Source: Polaromonas sp. (GTDB lineage Bacteria > Pseudomonadota > Gammaproteobacteria > Burkholderiales > Burkholderiaceae_C). From it: a stretch of DNA of 11,988 nt. Positions 1 through 7,938 of the stretch are shown here, piece by piece. The position numbers and the translations under genes are program-made. The notes beneath the pieces were generated by a model that saw nothing but the letters and a program-made list of their open reading frames with translations, was not told the origin of the DNA and made no database searches. Within the stretch, counting starts at the first letter, position 1. Each line of letters opens with the position of its first letter. The DNA lies in the NCBI GenBank assembly GCA_028292345.1, contig JAQGMN010000446.1, forward strand, positions 1 to 11,988, in the 5' to 3' direction.

Positions 1-1
1 G

Positions 2-73
2 GGGGTGAGCCGCTCCACGCTCTGGCGCTGGCGCCGGCAGAACGATACAAAGTCTCCTGCCGAAGACCACTGA
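2..73 (+). CDS. Possible C-terminal tail of a helix-turn-helix protein (partial)
   Basis: An open frame enters from the left edge and stops at TGA 71-73, giving 23 residues that begin GVSRSTLWRWRRQ. This string resembles the recognition helix of DNA-binding domains such as the Fis-type C-terminal helix-turn-helix of sigma-54 activators or AlpA/excisionase-like proteins. The ten residues after it are polar and end normally. Only the last turn of such a domain is visible, so the family cannot be named. A chance match in a short frame is possible. Confidence 0.3.
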   Translation, partial: GVSRSTLWRWRRQNDTKSPAEDH

Positions 74-478
74 CCGCCAGCAGAGCTGAACTTTCATACA
101 TCCTATTTAAAATTCCCTGTGGATGCGACCGCACGGCAATCGTTTACGGCCGATATAGCCGCTGGCAACGCATGGCCCACTTCAACTTCCATTGGCCCTA
201 CGTATTGGCGCCGATGCCAAATTTGACCCGGGCGACCGAAAATCAGTGGCCATCCTGCAAATCACGCAAGCCCGGGGGTTTTGCCGGATGCAGACCGTAT
301 GCCCCTGGTCAGTAAAAACCAGCACCCTTGTTCAAATCGGCGTCGGCAGCAACAGGCAGCCTTAAAAGCGACGGTATCCATCTTTTTAATGAGGTGATCA
401 TTCATCGCCACCAGCTCTTTGAATTTCTGGCCGGCCATATGGCTGGTCTAAAGGACAGGCGACATGATCAAAGAGGCT
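74..478. other. 405-base stretch without a supported gene
   Basis: This stretch lies downstream of the minus-strand operon and downstream of the possible plus-strand tail at 2-73, so both may end in it. A 58-codon minus-strand frame at 262-438 starts MAGQKFKELVAMNDHLIKK, which looks protein-like. It then turns into a Cys/Arg-rich string, has no ribosome binding site and follows a stop closely, so I do not call it a gene. Around 431-446 there is a near-perfect palindrome centred on GCCATATGGC. I see no hairpin with a T-tract that would clearly end the ridA-type transcript. Confidence 0.5.
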
Positions 479-832
479 TTAAACCGCCGCGATGACGATG
501 ATCTCGATCAGCAGTTCGGGAGCGGCCAGCTTTGCCTCGCAAGTCGCGCGCGCCGGGCTGCCGTTGGCCGGTACCCATGCTTCCCAAACCGCGTTCATGG
601 GCGTGAAGTCGGCGGTAAGGTCTTTAAGCCAAATCTGCGCACTGAGAATTTTTTCCTTGCTGCTGCCGACGCTAGCTAAGCGGGCATCAATGGTATCGAG
701 CACACTTTGCGTTTGGGTGGCAATGTTCCCGTCACGCACGGCCGAGGTAATACCGGCCAAGTACACGACGCCGTTGTGGACGACAGCGCGGGACAGGCGG
801 GGGGTGGATTCGAAGCGTTGGATGTCGGTCAT
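479..832 (-). CDS. RidA/YjgF/UK114-family protein (enamine/imine deaminase-like)
   Basis: RidA-family proteins are small trimeric cytoplasmic proteins. The characterised members hydrolyse reactive enamines and imines, released by PLP enzymes or amino-acid oxidases, to ketoacids and ammonia. The 117-residue product has the usual single-domain length. Its C-terminal signature includes PAR (Arg95), which matches the carboxylate-binding arginine of active RidA, followed by a Glu near residue 110 in LLIEIIVIAAV. The N-terminal part VVHNGVVYLAGITS also fits the family. It is the last gene of the oxidoreductase operon, 135 bases after the preceding gene. An imine-clearing protein beside amino-acid-oxidase-like flavoproteins makes sense as detoxification of the oxidation product, though this is inference. 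No good Shine-Dalgarno sequence precedes the ATG. Subfamily (RidA versus Rid1-7) is not resolved. Confidence 0.85.
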   Translation of the reverse strand: MTDIQRFESTPRLSRAVVHNGVVYLAGITSAVRDGNIATQTQSVLDTIDARLASVGSSKEKILSAQIWLKDLTADFTPMNAVWEAWVPANGSPARATCEAKLAAPELLIEIIVIAAV

Positions 833-868
833 GGTTAAAGAGTTTTTTGGGTTAATTAAAGGAAAAGT

Positions 869-884
869 GTTCGGACAACCGAAC
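869..884. promoter_or_regulatory. Perfect dyad GTTCGG-ACAA-CCGAAC
   Basis: Two perfect 6-base arms flank a 4-base centre in the AT-rich 135-base gap between the second DAO-like gene and the RidA gene. As RNA on the minus strand it could form a small stem-loop, followed by a T-rich stretch (ACTTTTCC). It could be a weak terminator or attenuator, a processing site, or an operator for separate expression of the RidA gene. The sequence alone does not decide between these. Confidence 0.35.
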
Positions 885-967
885 GCAAAGCGCGCAAATG
901 CAACGCAAACGGAATGTCAAAAAGACAACAGCAACAAAAGGTATGAATGCTCACTGCCTTTCAATTT

Positions 968-2164
968 TTACTGCACCGTATGCGAATCCTTAGCGCGCTT
1001 TGCGTTGAGCAGTACGCTCTCCTGCGCAGTGGCGAGACCAAACCGATCGACTGCAAAAGGCGCAATGGGCTGCGTGCTTCGCCCATCGAGCACGAGTTCT
1101 GACACAATCTGCCCCCCTATCGGGCCAAGTTCGAAGCCATGTGCCGAAAATCCGAAGGCGTGCACCAGGTTTGGTGCTTTTTTGCTCAGACTGATGACGG
1201 GAATCTCATCAGGCATAAAGGCCTCGACACCAGCCCAGGCCCGGTTGATGCCGACGCCCTTGAGGTGAGGAAACAAGTCGGTCACGGTCTGCGCGCTGGT
1301 TGAGAGTTTCATGAAATCGACCTCGCCATGCCGCGCGACCACATCGGCGCCGCAGCGCAGACCGCCGCCGATCAGCACGGTACCGTTGGCGAACTGCTTG
1401 AACGACAGCGGCCGGCCGGCTGCACCCAGCACCGGGTCGATAAAGTGCGGTATACGCTGGGTGATCATCAGCATCAGCCCGCCAGGCTTCATGGCTACGG
1501 GCTCGCCAACCTGCGCGGCAAAGTCACCGGCCCAAGCACCGGCGGCATTGACCAGCCAGGGCGCACTGAATACGCCGCGGGGCGTCGTGACGCGCCAGCG
1601 GTCGCCAACACGCTCTACCGTCTGTGCCGGCGTGGTTTCATGAAAGGCGGCGCCCAGGCGCTGTGCGGCATGGCGAAAGGCGGTCACCGCGCGGTAAGGC
1701 ACGGCGTGGCCGTCGTCCTTCACCCAGATGCCGCCGACCTGATGGGGCGTGAGCGCCGGCGCAAGCTCATGCACCGCCTTAGCATCCACAATGACTTCGT
1801 GGGTGAAGCCGAGCGCGGTCAGGTCGGCCACGCGGCGCTTGAGTTTTTCCAGCTCCGCCGGTGTTTCGGCGATCTGCAACTGGCCGCTGCACACGAAGGT
1901 GGCGTCTTCGCCCAGCAGTTCGGGCAGCCTGTGCCACAAGTCCAGCGAGGCACGGGCCAGGGGAACCTCGGCATAGTGCCGGCCCAGCGTGCGCACGCCG
2001 CCGGCATTGACGCCCGAGGCATGGCGCGCGCAGTACTCGGCTTCGAGCAGGATGACTTTCGCGCCGCGCCGCGCCAGGTGAAAGGCGCTGGAGGTGCCGT
2101 GGAAGCCGCCGCCCATGACGATGACATCGGCACCGGTCTCCTGGCCGCGGCCCTCAGGCTTCAC
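968..2164 (-). CDS. DAO-family FAD-dependent oxidoreductase (second beta-type subunit)
   Basis: This 398-residue protein belongs to the glycine/D-amino-acid oxidase (DAO) family, which includes sarcosine oxidase beta and HcnC-like subunits. These enzymes oxidise C-N bonds of amines and amino acids with FAD. Seen in the sequence: an N-terminal Rossmann fold ADVIVMGGGFHG (residues 12-23) with the ribose-binding acid at the end of the second strand (Glu41), a NAGGVR segment near residue 53, and a C-terminal flavin-contact region FGFSAHGFELGPIGG. No signal peptide is visible, so it is predicted cytoplasmic. The start is GTG (minus-strand 2164-2162). It overlaps the end of the upstream flavoprotein gene by 11 bases, and the next Met lies inside the Rossmann strand, so the GTG start is favoured. 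It is the second DAO-like gene in the operon and is only distantly similar by eye to the one at 3878-5029. Its partner and substrate are unknown. Confidence 0.86.
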   Translation of the reverse strand: MKPEGRGQETGADVIVMGGGFHGTSSAFHLARRGAKVILLEAEYCARHASGVNAGGVRTLGRHYAEVPLARASLDLWHRLPELLGEDATFVCSGQLQIAETPAELEKLKRRVADLTALGFTHEVIVDAKAVHELAPALTPHQVGGIWVKDDGHAVPYRAVTAFRHAAQRLGAAFHETTPAQTVERVGDRWRVTTPRGVFSAPWLVNAAGAWAGDFAAQVGEPVAMKPGGLMLMITQRIPHFIDPVLGAAGRPLSFKQFANGTVLIGGGLRCGADVVARHGEVDFMKLSTSAQTVTDLFPHLKGVGINRAWAGVEAFMPDEIPVISLSKKAPNLVHAFGFSAHGFELGPIGGQIVSELVLDGRSTQPIAPFAVDRFGLATAQESVLLNAKRAKDSHTVQ

Positions 2165-3551
2165 GGGCGAGTTCCCCGAGCGTGATGGGCTTGATGGGCG
2201 GGCGGATGCGAAAGTAGCCGATCTCGGCCGGCGCCAGGCCGCGCGCCTCGGCGATGACTTCGGTCACCGTCAGCCCGCATTGCCGGCCCTGGCACGGGCC
2301 CATGCCGCAGCGGCCAAAACTCTTGGCCTGGTTGGGGCCGGTGCAGCCGAGCTTGACATAGCTGCGGATGTCGCCGGCCGTCACCTCTTCGCAGCGGCAG
2401 ACGATGACGTCGTCGGCCGGGATGCGGTTGGCCGCCTTGGGCCGGTAAAGCGCGTCGAGGAAGGGACGGATGAAAAGGTGCTTGCGCATCTCGGCGCGCA
2501 GGGGCTGCCCGAGGTGGTCGCGCGCGGCATTGTCGAGCTTGCCGCAGTACGCCGCAGCGGCCAGCCCGGCAACCTCGCCTTGCAAGGCGGCCACGCGTGC
2601 GCCGCCGATGCCGCCGCCGTCCCCAGCGACGAAAACGCCGGGAACGTCCAGCGCGCCCCAGGCATCGGTCACCGGTGTCCAGCACAGTTGCGCGCTGTCC
2701 CATTCGTGCTTGGCCCGCACAGACCAGGAAAACTGGGTATTGGGCACCACGCCCTGGTGAAGCAGCACCACCGGGCTGTCGACCGTGCGCGCCGCGCCGC
2801 CGCTGGAAAAACCAAGGCCGCTGGCTTCGCCGCTGCCCAGCACATGCAGGTCGGTCGCGCCTTTGTAAAAGGGAACGCCCGCCTTCTTCAGGGTGGCCAT
2901 CAGCGCCAGGCCTTTCTTGAGATAAGGCCAGCCGGCCAGCGCGCCGCCCGCATGGCGGATCGCGCGCCGGTAATCGCTGCCGTCGGTCGTGTCGACGATG
3001 GCCGCAATCGGAACGCTGGCGCGCACATACTGCCAGCCCAGCAGGTAGAGCAGCGGACCGCACCCAGCCAGGACGACGGGTTTCGTGGGCGCCATGCCGG
3101 CGCTTTTGAGCATGATCTGCGCCGCGCCTGCCGTCAGCACGCCGGGCAGCGTCCAGCCGGGGATGGGGAAGGGCCGCTCCATGGCGCCAGTGCACAGCAG
3201 CACGGCCTTGGCCTGCAGCGATTTGACCTGGCCGTCCTGCAGGTAATGCACCAGGCGCTCGGCCGTCACCTGCCAGACGGCCGCGCCGCCGATGTGCCGC
3301 GCGCCGCTGGTGGCAAAGTCCCGGGCGATGTCCGCGCCGGCACTGTAGTCAGGGCCCAGGATGTCCAGCCGCTGCTTCGGTGCATCGGTGATGCCGCGGT
3401 AGATCTGGCCGCCCACCGCGAGTTGTTCATCGAGCACGACCACGCTGGCGCCGTGCCTGCGGGCAGTCACTGCGGCGGCCATGCCGGCCGGACCGGCGCC
3501 GATGATGGCAATGTCCACGGACTCGACGAATTTGGGCGTGTCATTGACCAT
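2154..3551 (-). CDS. FAD/NAD(P)-type flavoprotein with C-terminal BFD-like cysteine cluster (HcnB/OoxA-like alpha subunit)
   Basis: This 465-residue protein resembles the larger flavoprotein subunit of hydrogen cyanide synthase (HcnB), opine oxidase (OoxA) and heteromeric D-hydroxyproline dehydrogenase. Seen: an N-terminal FAD site VDIAIIGAGPAG (12-23), DEQ/GGQIYRG (41-53), a second Rossmann segment VVLAGCGPLLYLLG (159-172), and the flavin-binding VFVAGDGGGIGG (307-317). The C-terminal cysteine region has CRCEE (Cys385, Cys387) and RCGMGPCQGRQC (Cys415, Cys420, Cys425). Such BFD-like domains usually bind a [2Fe-2S] cluster. The expected role is electron relay or a second flavin site next to the DAO-type catalytic subunit. 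It overlaps both neighbours by 11 bases (3541-3551 and 2154-2164), which points to translational coupling and assembly into one complex. Whether NAD(P) is bound is not clear. Confidence 0.9.
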   Translation of the reverse strand: MVNDTPKFVESVDIAIIGAGPAGMAAAVTARRHGASVVVLDEQLAVGGQIYRGITDAPKQRLDILGPDYSAGADIARDFATSGARHIGGAAVWQVTAERLVHYLQDGQVKSLQAKAVLLCTGAMERPFPIPGWTLPGVLTAGAAQIMLKSAGMAPTKPVVLAGCGPLLYLLGWQYVRASVPIAAIVDTTDGSDYRRAIRHAGGALAGWPYLKKGLALMATLKKAGVPFYKGATDLHVLGSGEASGLGFSSGGAARTVDSPVVLLHQGVVPNTQFSWSVRAKHEWDSAQLCWTPVTDAWGALDVPGVFVAGDGGGIGGARVAALQGEVAGLAAAAYCGKLDNAARDHLGQPLRAEMRKHLFIRPFLDALYRPKAANRIPADDVIVCRCEEVTAGDIRSYVKLGCTGPNQAKSFGRCGMGPCQGRQCGLTVTEVIAEARGLAPAEIGYFRIRPPIKPITLGELAREA

Positions 3552-3888
3552 GATTGGCCTCTGCGAAGTCGCGTTCGGCCATCAGGTCGCGCATGCCGTC
3601 CTGCGTGCGGATGTCCATGCCTTCGCGCAGCGCGACAAGGCAGCCCTGGCGGTTGGGCATGCCGTCGATCTCCAGCAGGCATTCGAAGCACACGCCCATC
3701 ATGCAATAGGGCGCACGCGCCTGGCCCGATACCGGCGAATTGCGAAAGCGCCGCACGCCCGCCCCCAGCAGCGCGGCAGCCACGCTGGTGGTGGCCGGCA
3801 CGCGCAGCGGCTCGCCGTTGAAGGTGACCGCAACGGTCGCGGCCCCGTGCGGGTCATTGAGGGGCTGGAACAGGGGTTCAGTGGGCAT
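3541..3888 (-). CDS. Small [2Fe-2S]-binding subunit (HcnA/OoxC-like gamma subunit)
   Basis: This 115-residue protein has the cysteine pattern of a small plant-type ferredoxin fold: Cys62-x4-Cys67-x2-Cys70-x12-Cys83 in YCMMGVCFEC followed by a later QGC. Residues 19-41 give the beta-grasp start (VAVTFNGEPLRVPATTSVAA). Such proteins pair with a DAO-type and an FAD/NAD(P)-type subunit in HcnABC, opine oxidases and D-hydroxyproline dehydrogenases, and carry electrons between flavins or to the respiratory chain. It lies between the first DAO-like gene and the large flavoprotein gene, overlapping each by 11 bases. Stoichiometric assembly with both is the natural reading. The length is normal for the family, and no targeting signal is seen. 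Confidence 0.88.
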   Translation of the reverse strand: MPTEPLFQPLNDPHGAATVAVTFNGEPLRVPATTSVAAALLGAGVRRFRNSPVSGQARAPYCMMGVCFECLLEIDGMPNRQGCLVALREGMDIRTQDGMRDLMAERDFAEANHGQ

Positions 3889-5029
3889 GGCTGGGGGAAT
3901 AGTTGGGGTTCAGAAAACGGTCGCCGGAGAAGACTTCGATATCCTGCGGTTTGCCGCCGGTGCCGGTGACCCAGTGCGCGAGATGCAGGGCATGGGCGGC
4001 CGCCAGCGTGACGCCGCTGTGGCAGGTGGTGACGAAGGCGCCCGGATGCTTGGCCGACTCCTGGTAGATGGGAAATCCGTCAGGGCTCATCACGCGCAGC
4101 GCGCCCCAGGCGCGCACCAGGCGCAGGCTGGCCAGGACGGGAAAGGTCCGCACGCCGCGCTGGGCAATGTTGGCCAGCACGCCGGTGGTCACGCTGTCGT
4201 TGAAGCCGACCTCCTCCATCGAGTCGCCCAGCTGGATCGTGCCTTCATCGGTCTGCCGCACGTTCAGCGTCGGATAGTCGAGGAACCTGGCGGTCCGCTC
4301 GCCGACCAGCACCTGCCCGCGATTGGGCACGACCGGCGCGTGAATGCCGAACTGCCCGGCCAGATCGCGGTTGCCCAGGCCGGCGGCCAGCACGACGCGC
4401 GGCGCCTGCCAGCGGCCTTCGACGGTGAAGCGGCGCTCGGCGCCCTGCCCCTGCGCCGTGACCTGGCGGGCCGCCTGGCCGCTGACATAGTGAACGCCGT
4501 ACTTCAGATTGGCCGCATGCAGCGCGCGCAGCAGCTTGAGCGGGTTGGTGTGCCCGTCCATTGGCGTGTAGCTGGCGCCGACCACCTCGCGCCCGATGGC
4601 GGGCACCCGGTCCAGCACCTCGCGGCGCGTCATCATCTGGAAGGGATAGTCGCCGGGCAGTTCGTCCTGGATGGCTTGCAGGCGCTGGCGGCGCTCTTGC
4701 AGTTCTTCGTCGGAAAAATAAAAACTGAACCCGCCGGGTTGCTGCAGGTGGACATCGACACCGGTGTCTTCCAGCAGCGCGGCAGCGAGTTTGGGCCACA
4801 GCAATGCCGACGCCCGCGTCCAGCGCGCATAGGGCGTCATGCCGAAGCCCTTGCCCTGCACCCACACCAGGCCGAAGTTGCCACGGGAGGCGCGGAAAGC
4901 CTGGTCGCCCTCGTCGAGCAGGGTGACGCGGGCGCCCTGGCGGGCCGCGCCATAGGCCACGGCGCTGCCGACCAGGCCGCCGCCGATGACGATGAGGTCG
5001 CTGCTCTGCATGGAAAGGTTGGGTGTCAT
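3878..5029 (-). CDS. DAO-family FAD-dependent oxidoreductase (first beta-type, HcnC/OoxB-like subunit)
   Basis: This 383-residue DAO-fold flavoprotein has an N-terminal FAD site DLIVIGGGLVGSAVAYGAA (11-29), an acid at the end of strand 2 (Glu40), and SRGNFGLVWVQGKG after it. A C-terminal segment (WGALRVMSPDGFPIY, then TCHSGVTLAAAHA) matches the flavin-contact part of sarcosine-oxidase-like enzymes. This is the expected catalytic subunit that oxidises an amine, imino acid or opine. The start at 5029 overlaps the upstream permease stop as ATGA. A second Met seven codons in (MQSSDLIV) is an alternative start. The gene is 11-base-overlapped with the [2Fe-2S] subunit gene downstream, so these are probably the direct complex partners. 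The link to an uptake system suggests the transported solute is the substrate, but this is inference. Confidence 0.88.
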   Translation of the reverse strand: MTPNLSMQSSDLIVIGGGLVGSAVAYGAARQGARVTLLDEGDQAFRASRGNFGLVWVQGKGFGMTPYARWTRASALLWPKLAAALLEDTGVDVHLQQPGGFSFYFSDEELQERRQRLQAIQDELPGDYPFQMMTRREVLDRVPAIGREVVGASYTPMDGHTNPLKLLRALHAANLKYGVHYVSGQAARQVTAQGQGAERRFTVEGRWQAPRVVLAAGLGNRDLAGQFGIHAPVVPNRGQVLVGERTARFLDYPTLNVRQTDEGTIQLGDSMEEVGFNDSVTTGVLANIAQRGVRTFPVLASLRLVRAWGALRVMSPDGFPIYQESAKHPGAFVTTCHSGVTLAAAHALHLAHWVTGTGGKPQDIEVFSGDRFLNPNYSPSHAH

Positions 5030-5823
5030 TGCTTGCCGATCAGTACGCGGTCCAGGCCGACGATGCGGTCCATCACCACCATCACGACCAGCGTGCCGAC
5101 GATGAGGACGGTGGCCACGGCGGCGACCAGCGGGTCGATAGTCTGCGCGATCTGGTTGTACATGGCCACCGGCAGCGTGGTGGTGCCTGGCGTGGCGACG
5201 AAGACCGTCATCGTCAGCTCGTCAAAACTCTGGATGAAGGCCAGGATCCAGCCCCCGGCGACGCCCGGGATGATCATGGGCAGCACGACCCGGCGAAACG
5301 CCGTGAAGCGCGATGCGCCCAGCGAGAGCGCCGCGCGCTCGGCATCGCGGTCCATCCCGGTCGCCGACGCCAGCACCAGCCGCAGCGCATAAGGAATGAT
5401 CACCACCACGTGCGTGGCCGCCAGCCAGCCAAATGAACCGCTGACGTTGAGCGTGGTGAAGAACCGAAGAAAGGCAACGCCCAGCACGACATGCGGAATC
5501 ATCAGCGGCGACAGAAAGAAACCCATCAGCACACCGCGTCCGGCAAACTTGTAGCGCGTCAGCGCCAGCGCGCCGGGCACCGCGAGCAGGATCGCTACGG
5601 TGGCCGAGGCCAGCCCCAGCCACAGCGAGAACCAGAAGGCGCGGATGATCTCGGTCGAGTCCAGAATGGCGCGAAACCAGCGCAGCGAAAAGCCTTCGTT
5701 GAAGGGCATCGAGATGTAGCCCTTGGCGGTGAAGGACACCAGCATCACGACGACCAGCGGCGCGATGATGAAGCCGATGAAAAGGCTGTGGTACAGCAGC
5801 GAGAAAATACCGTTCTTGCGCAT
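5026..5823 (-). CDS. ABC transporter inner-membrane permease, PotC-type
   Basis: This 265-residue inner-membrane protein has about six hydrophobic segments, the first at roughly 8-30 (FIGFIIAPLVVVMLVSF). The cytoplasmic EAA coupling loop (residues about 162-187) reads ERAALSLGASRFTAFRR followed by VVLPMIIPG. Its lack of an N-terminal extension and its position after the other permease match PotC/YdcV-like subunits of spermidine/putrescine-type importers. It would form the transmembrane channel with the product of 5849-6787, driven by the ATPase at 6780-7844. It ends in an ATGA overlap with the first DAO-like oxidoreductase gene, which couples uptake and oxidation genes at the translational level. 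The spacing from the upstream permease is 25 bases. The solute is not determined by this subunit. Confidence 0.93.
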   Translation of the reverse strand: MRKNGIFSLLYHSLFIGFIIAPLVVVMLVSFTAKGYISMPFNEGFSLRWFRAILDSTEIIRAFWFSLWLGLASATVAILLAVPGALALTRYKFAGRGVLMGFFLSPLMIPHVVLGVAFLRFFTTLNVSGSFGWLAATHVVVIIPYALRLVLASATGMDRDAERAALSLGASRFTAFRRVVLPMIIPGVAGGWILAFIQSFDELTMTVFVATPGTTTLPVAMYNQIAQTIDPLVAAVATVLIVGTLVVMVVMDRIVGLDRVLIGKQ

Positions 5824-5848
5824 GGTCAGCTTTCGTGGAGGTTCGGGT

Positions 5849-6779
5849 TCACGCGTCGAACACCTGGCGAAAGCGCCGCTCGACCCAGCGGTTGGCGCCC
5901 AGGATGATGACCACGTTGGCCATCAGCAGCAGCATGGCGATGGTCGCGCCCAGCGGCCAGTTCAGCGTGTTGAGGAACTCGTCGTAGGCGGCAGTGGCCA
6001 CGACCTTGAGCTTGCGCCCGCCCAGCAGCGACGGCGTGGCGAAAGCGGAAGCGGCCAGCGCAAAGACGATGATGCAGCCCGACAAAATGCCCGGCAGCAG
6101 TTGCGGCAGCATGATGCGCCAGAACACCTTGAGCGGCGAAGCGCCCAGCGACAGGCCCGCGCTTTCAATCTGCGGGTCGAGCTTTTGCAGATTGGCCCAG
6201 ACCGAGATCACCATGAAGGGGATCAGCACATGGGTGAGCGCAATGGCCACGCCGGTCATGCTGAACAGCAGGCGCACGGGCTCGCTGACAATGCCCAGTT
6301 GCAGCAGCGCGCTGTTGATCAGTCCGTTGTTGCCAAAGAGGATGGCCCAGCCGAGCGTGCGGACCACCACCGAGATCAGCAGCGGACCCAGGATGACGAT
6401 CAGGAACAGCGCGCGCCACGGGCTTTTCATGCGCGCAAGGATCAGCGTCTCGGGCACGCCAAAGACCACGCACAGCAGCGTCACGCCCAGCGCCAGGCCG
6501 CCGGTGCGCAAAAATATCTCGTGGTAATAGCCGTCCGAGAAGACTTCGAGGTAGTTCTTCCAGGTGTAGTCGGGAAGCACGCCGCGTGTGCCGTCAAAGG
6601 CGTGAAAGGACAGCAGCACCGTCAGCAGCAGCGGCACCAGCAGCAGGCCGATGAAGAGCAACAGCGCGGGCGACGACAGCAGCCAGGGTGCAAAGCCGGC
6701 CTTGTCGTCGGCCGACTTGCGCGGCTTGCCCGGATTTTTTGCGGCCGGTGCCATGGCGGGCACCGTTGCGCCGTGCGCT

Positions 6780-6787
<8 letters not shown>
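5849..6787 (-). CDS. ABC transporter inner-membrane permease, PotB-type
   Basis: This 312-residue permease has a hydrophilic N-terminus of about 32 residues, then membrane segments beginning FAPWLLSSPALLLFIGLLLV (32-51) and further ones to about residue 297. The EAA loop at about 208-233 reads ESAGLSLGASPLKVFWRIM followed by LPQLLPG. The length and the periplasmic loop after the first segment (TWKNYLEVFSDGYY) fit the PotB half of spermidine/putrescine-family importers. The start codon overlaps the end of the ATPase gene by 8 bases. It pairs with the PotC-type permease that follows it. Nothing suggests truncation or frameshift. Confidence 0.93.
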
Positions 6788-7844
<1,057 letters not shown>

Positions 7845-7874
7845 GGGGGCACCGGTGGCTGTCGGCAGGAACAG

Positions 7875-7900
7875 GGACCGCGCAGCGCTGGCGCGGGTCC
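7875..7900. repeat. GC-rich stem-loop (second of a tandem pair) between binding-protein and ATPase genes
   Basis: Arms 7875-7883 (GGACCGCGC) and 7891-7900 (GCGCGGGTCC) pair over 9 base pairs with one bulged base around a 7-base loop. On the minus-strand mRNA it follows the stem-loop at 7907-7929 and lies just before the ATPase gene. There is no T-tract after it, so a full intrinsic terminator is unlikely. It may block 3' to 5' decay or stall transcripts. Confidence 0.6.
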
Positions 7901-7906
7901 GACGGA

Positions 7907-7929
7907 GCCGGCGCGGGTCGTGCGCCGGC
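7907..7929. repeat. Perfect 8-bp stem-loop directly after the solute-binding-protein gene
   Basis: GCCGGCGC (7907-7914) and GCGCCGGC (7922-7929) are perfect inverted arms around a 7-base loop, 9 bases past the binding-protein stop codon. Hairpins in this position, well studied in malE-malF and similar importer operons, protect the binding-protein mRNA and allow excess binding protein over membrane subunits. No U-run follows, so readthrough into the ATPase gene is expected. Confidence 0.65.
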
Positions 7930-7938
7930 GGGTTTCAC

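Noticed and set aside
262..438. 58-codon minus-strand frame beginning MAGQKFKELVAMNDHLIKK
   Set aside because: The first half looks protein-like, but there is no ribosome binding site, the second half is unnatural (CCCRRR), and no family is recognised. It could be a gene remnant.
431..446. Near-palindrome around GCCATATGGC as terminator of the main operon
   Set aside because: The arms meet with no loop, and no T-tract follows on the minus strand.
492..1268. 258-codon plus-strand frame across the RidA gene and into the DAO-type gene
   Set aside because: It is antisense to two genes with clear family signatures and has no recognisable domain.
2094..5392. Long plus-strand open frames (575 codons at 2094-3821 and 550 codons at 3740-5392)
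   Set aside because: They lie opposite well-supported oxidoreductase genes, have Ala/Arg/Gly/His-rich low-quality translations with no family motifs, and are typical antisense shadows in GC-rich DNA.
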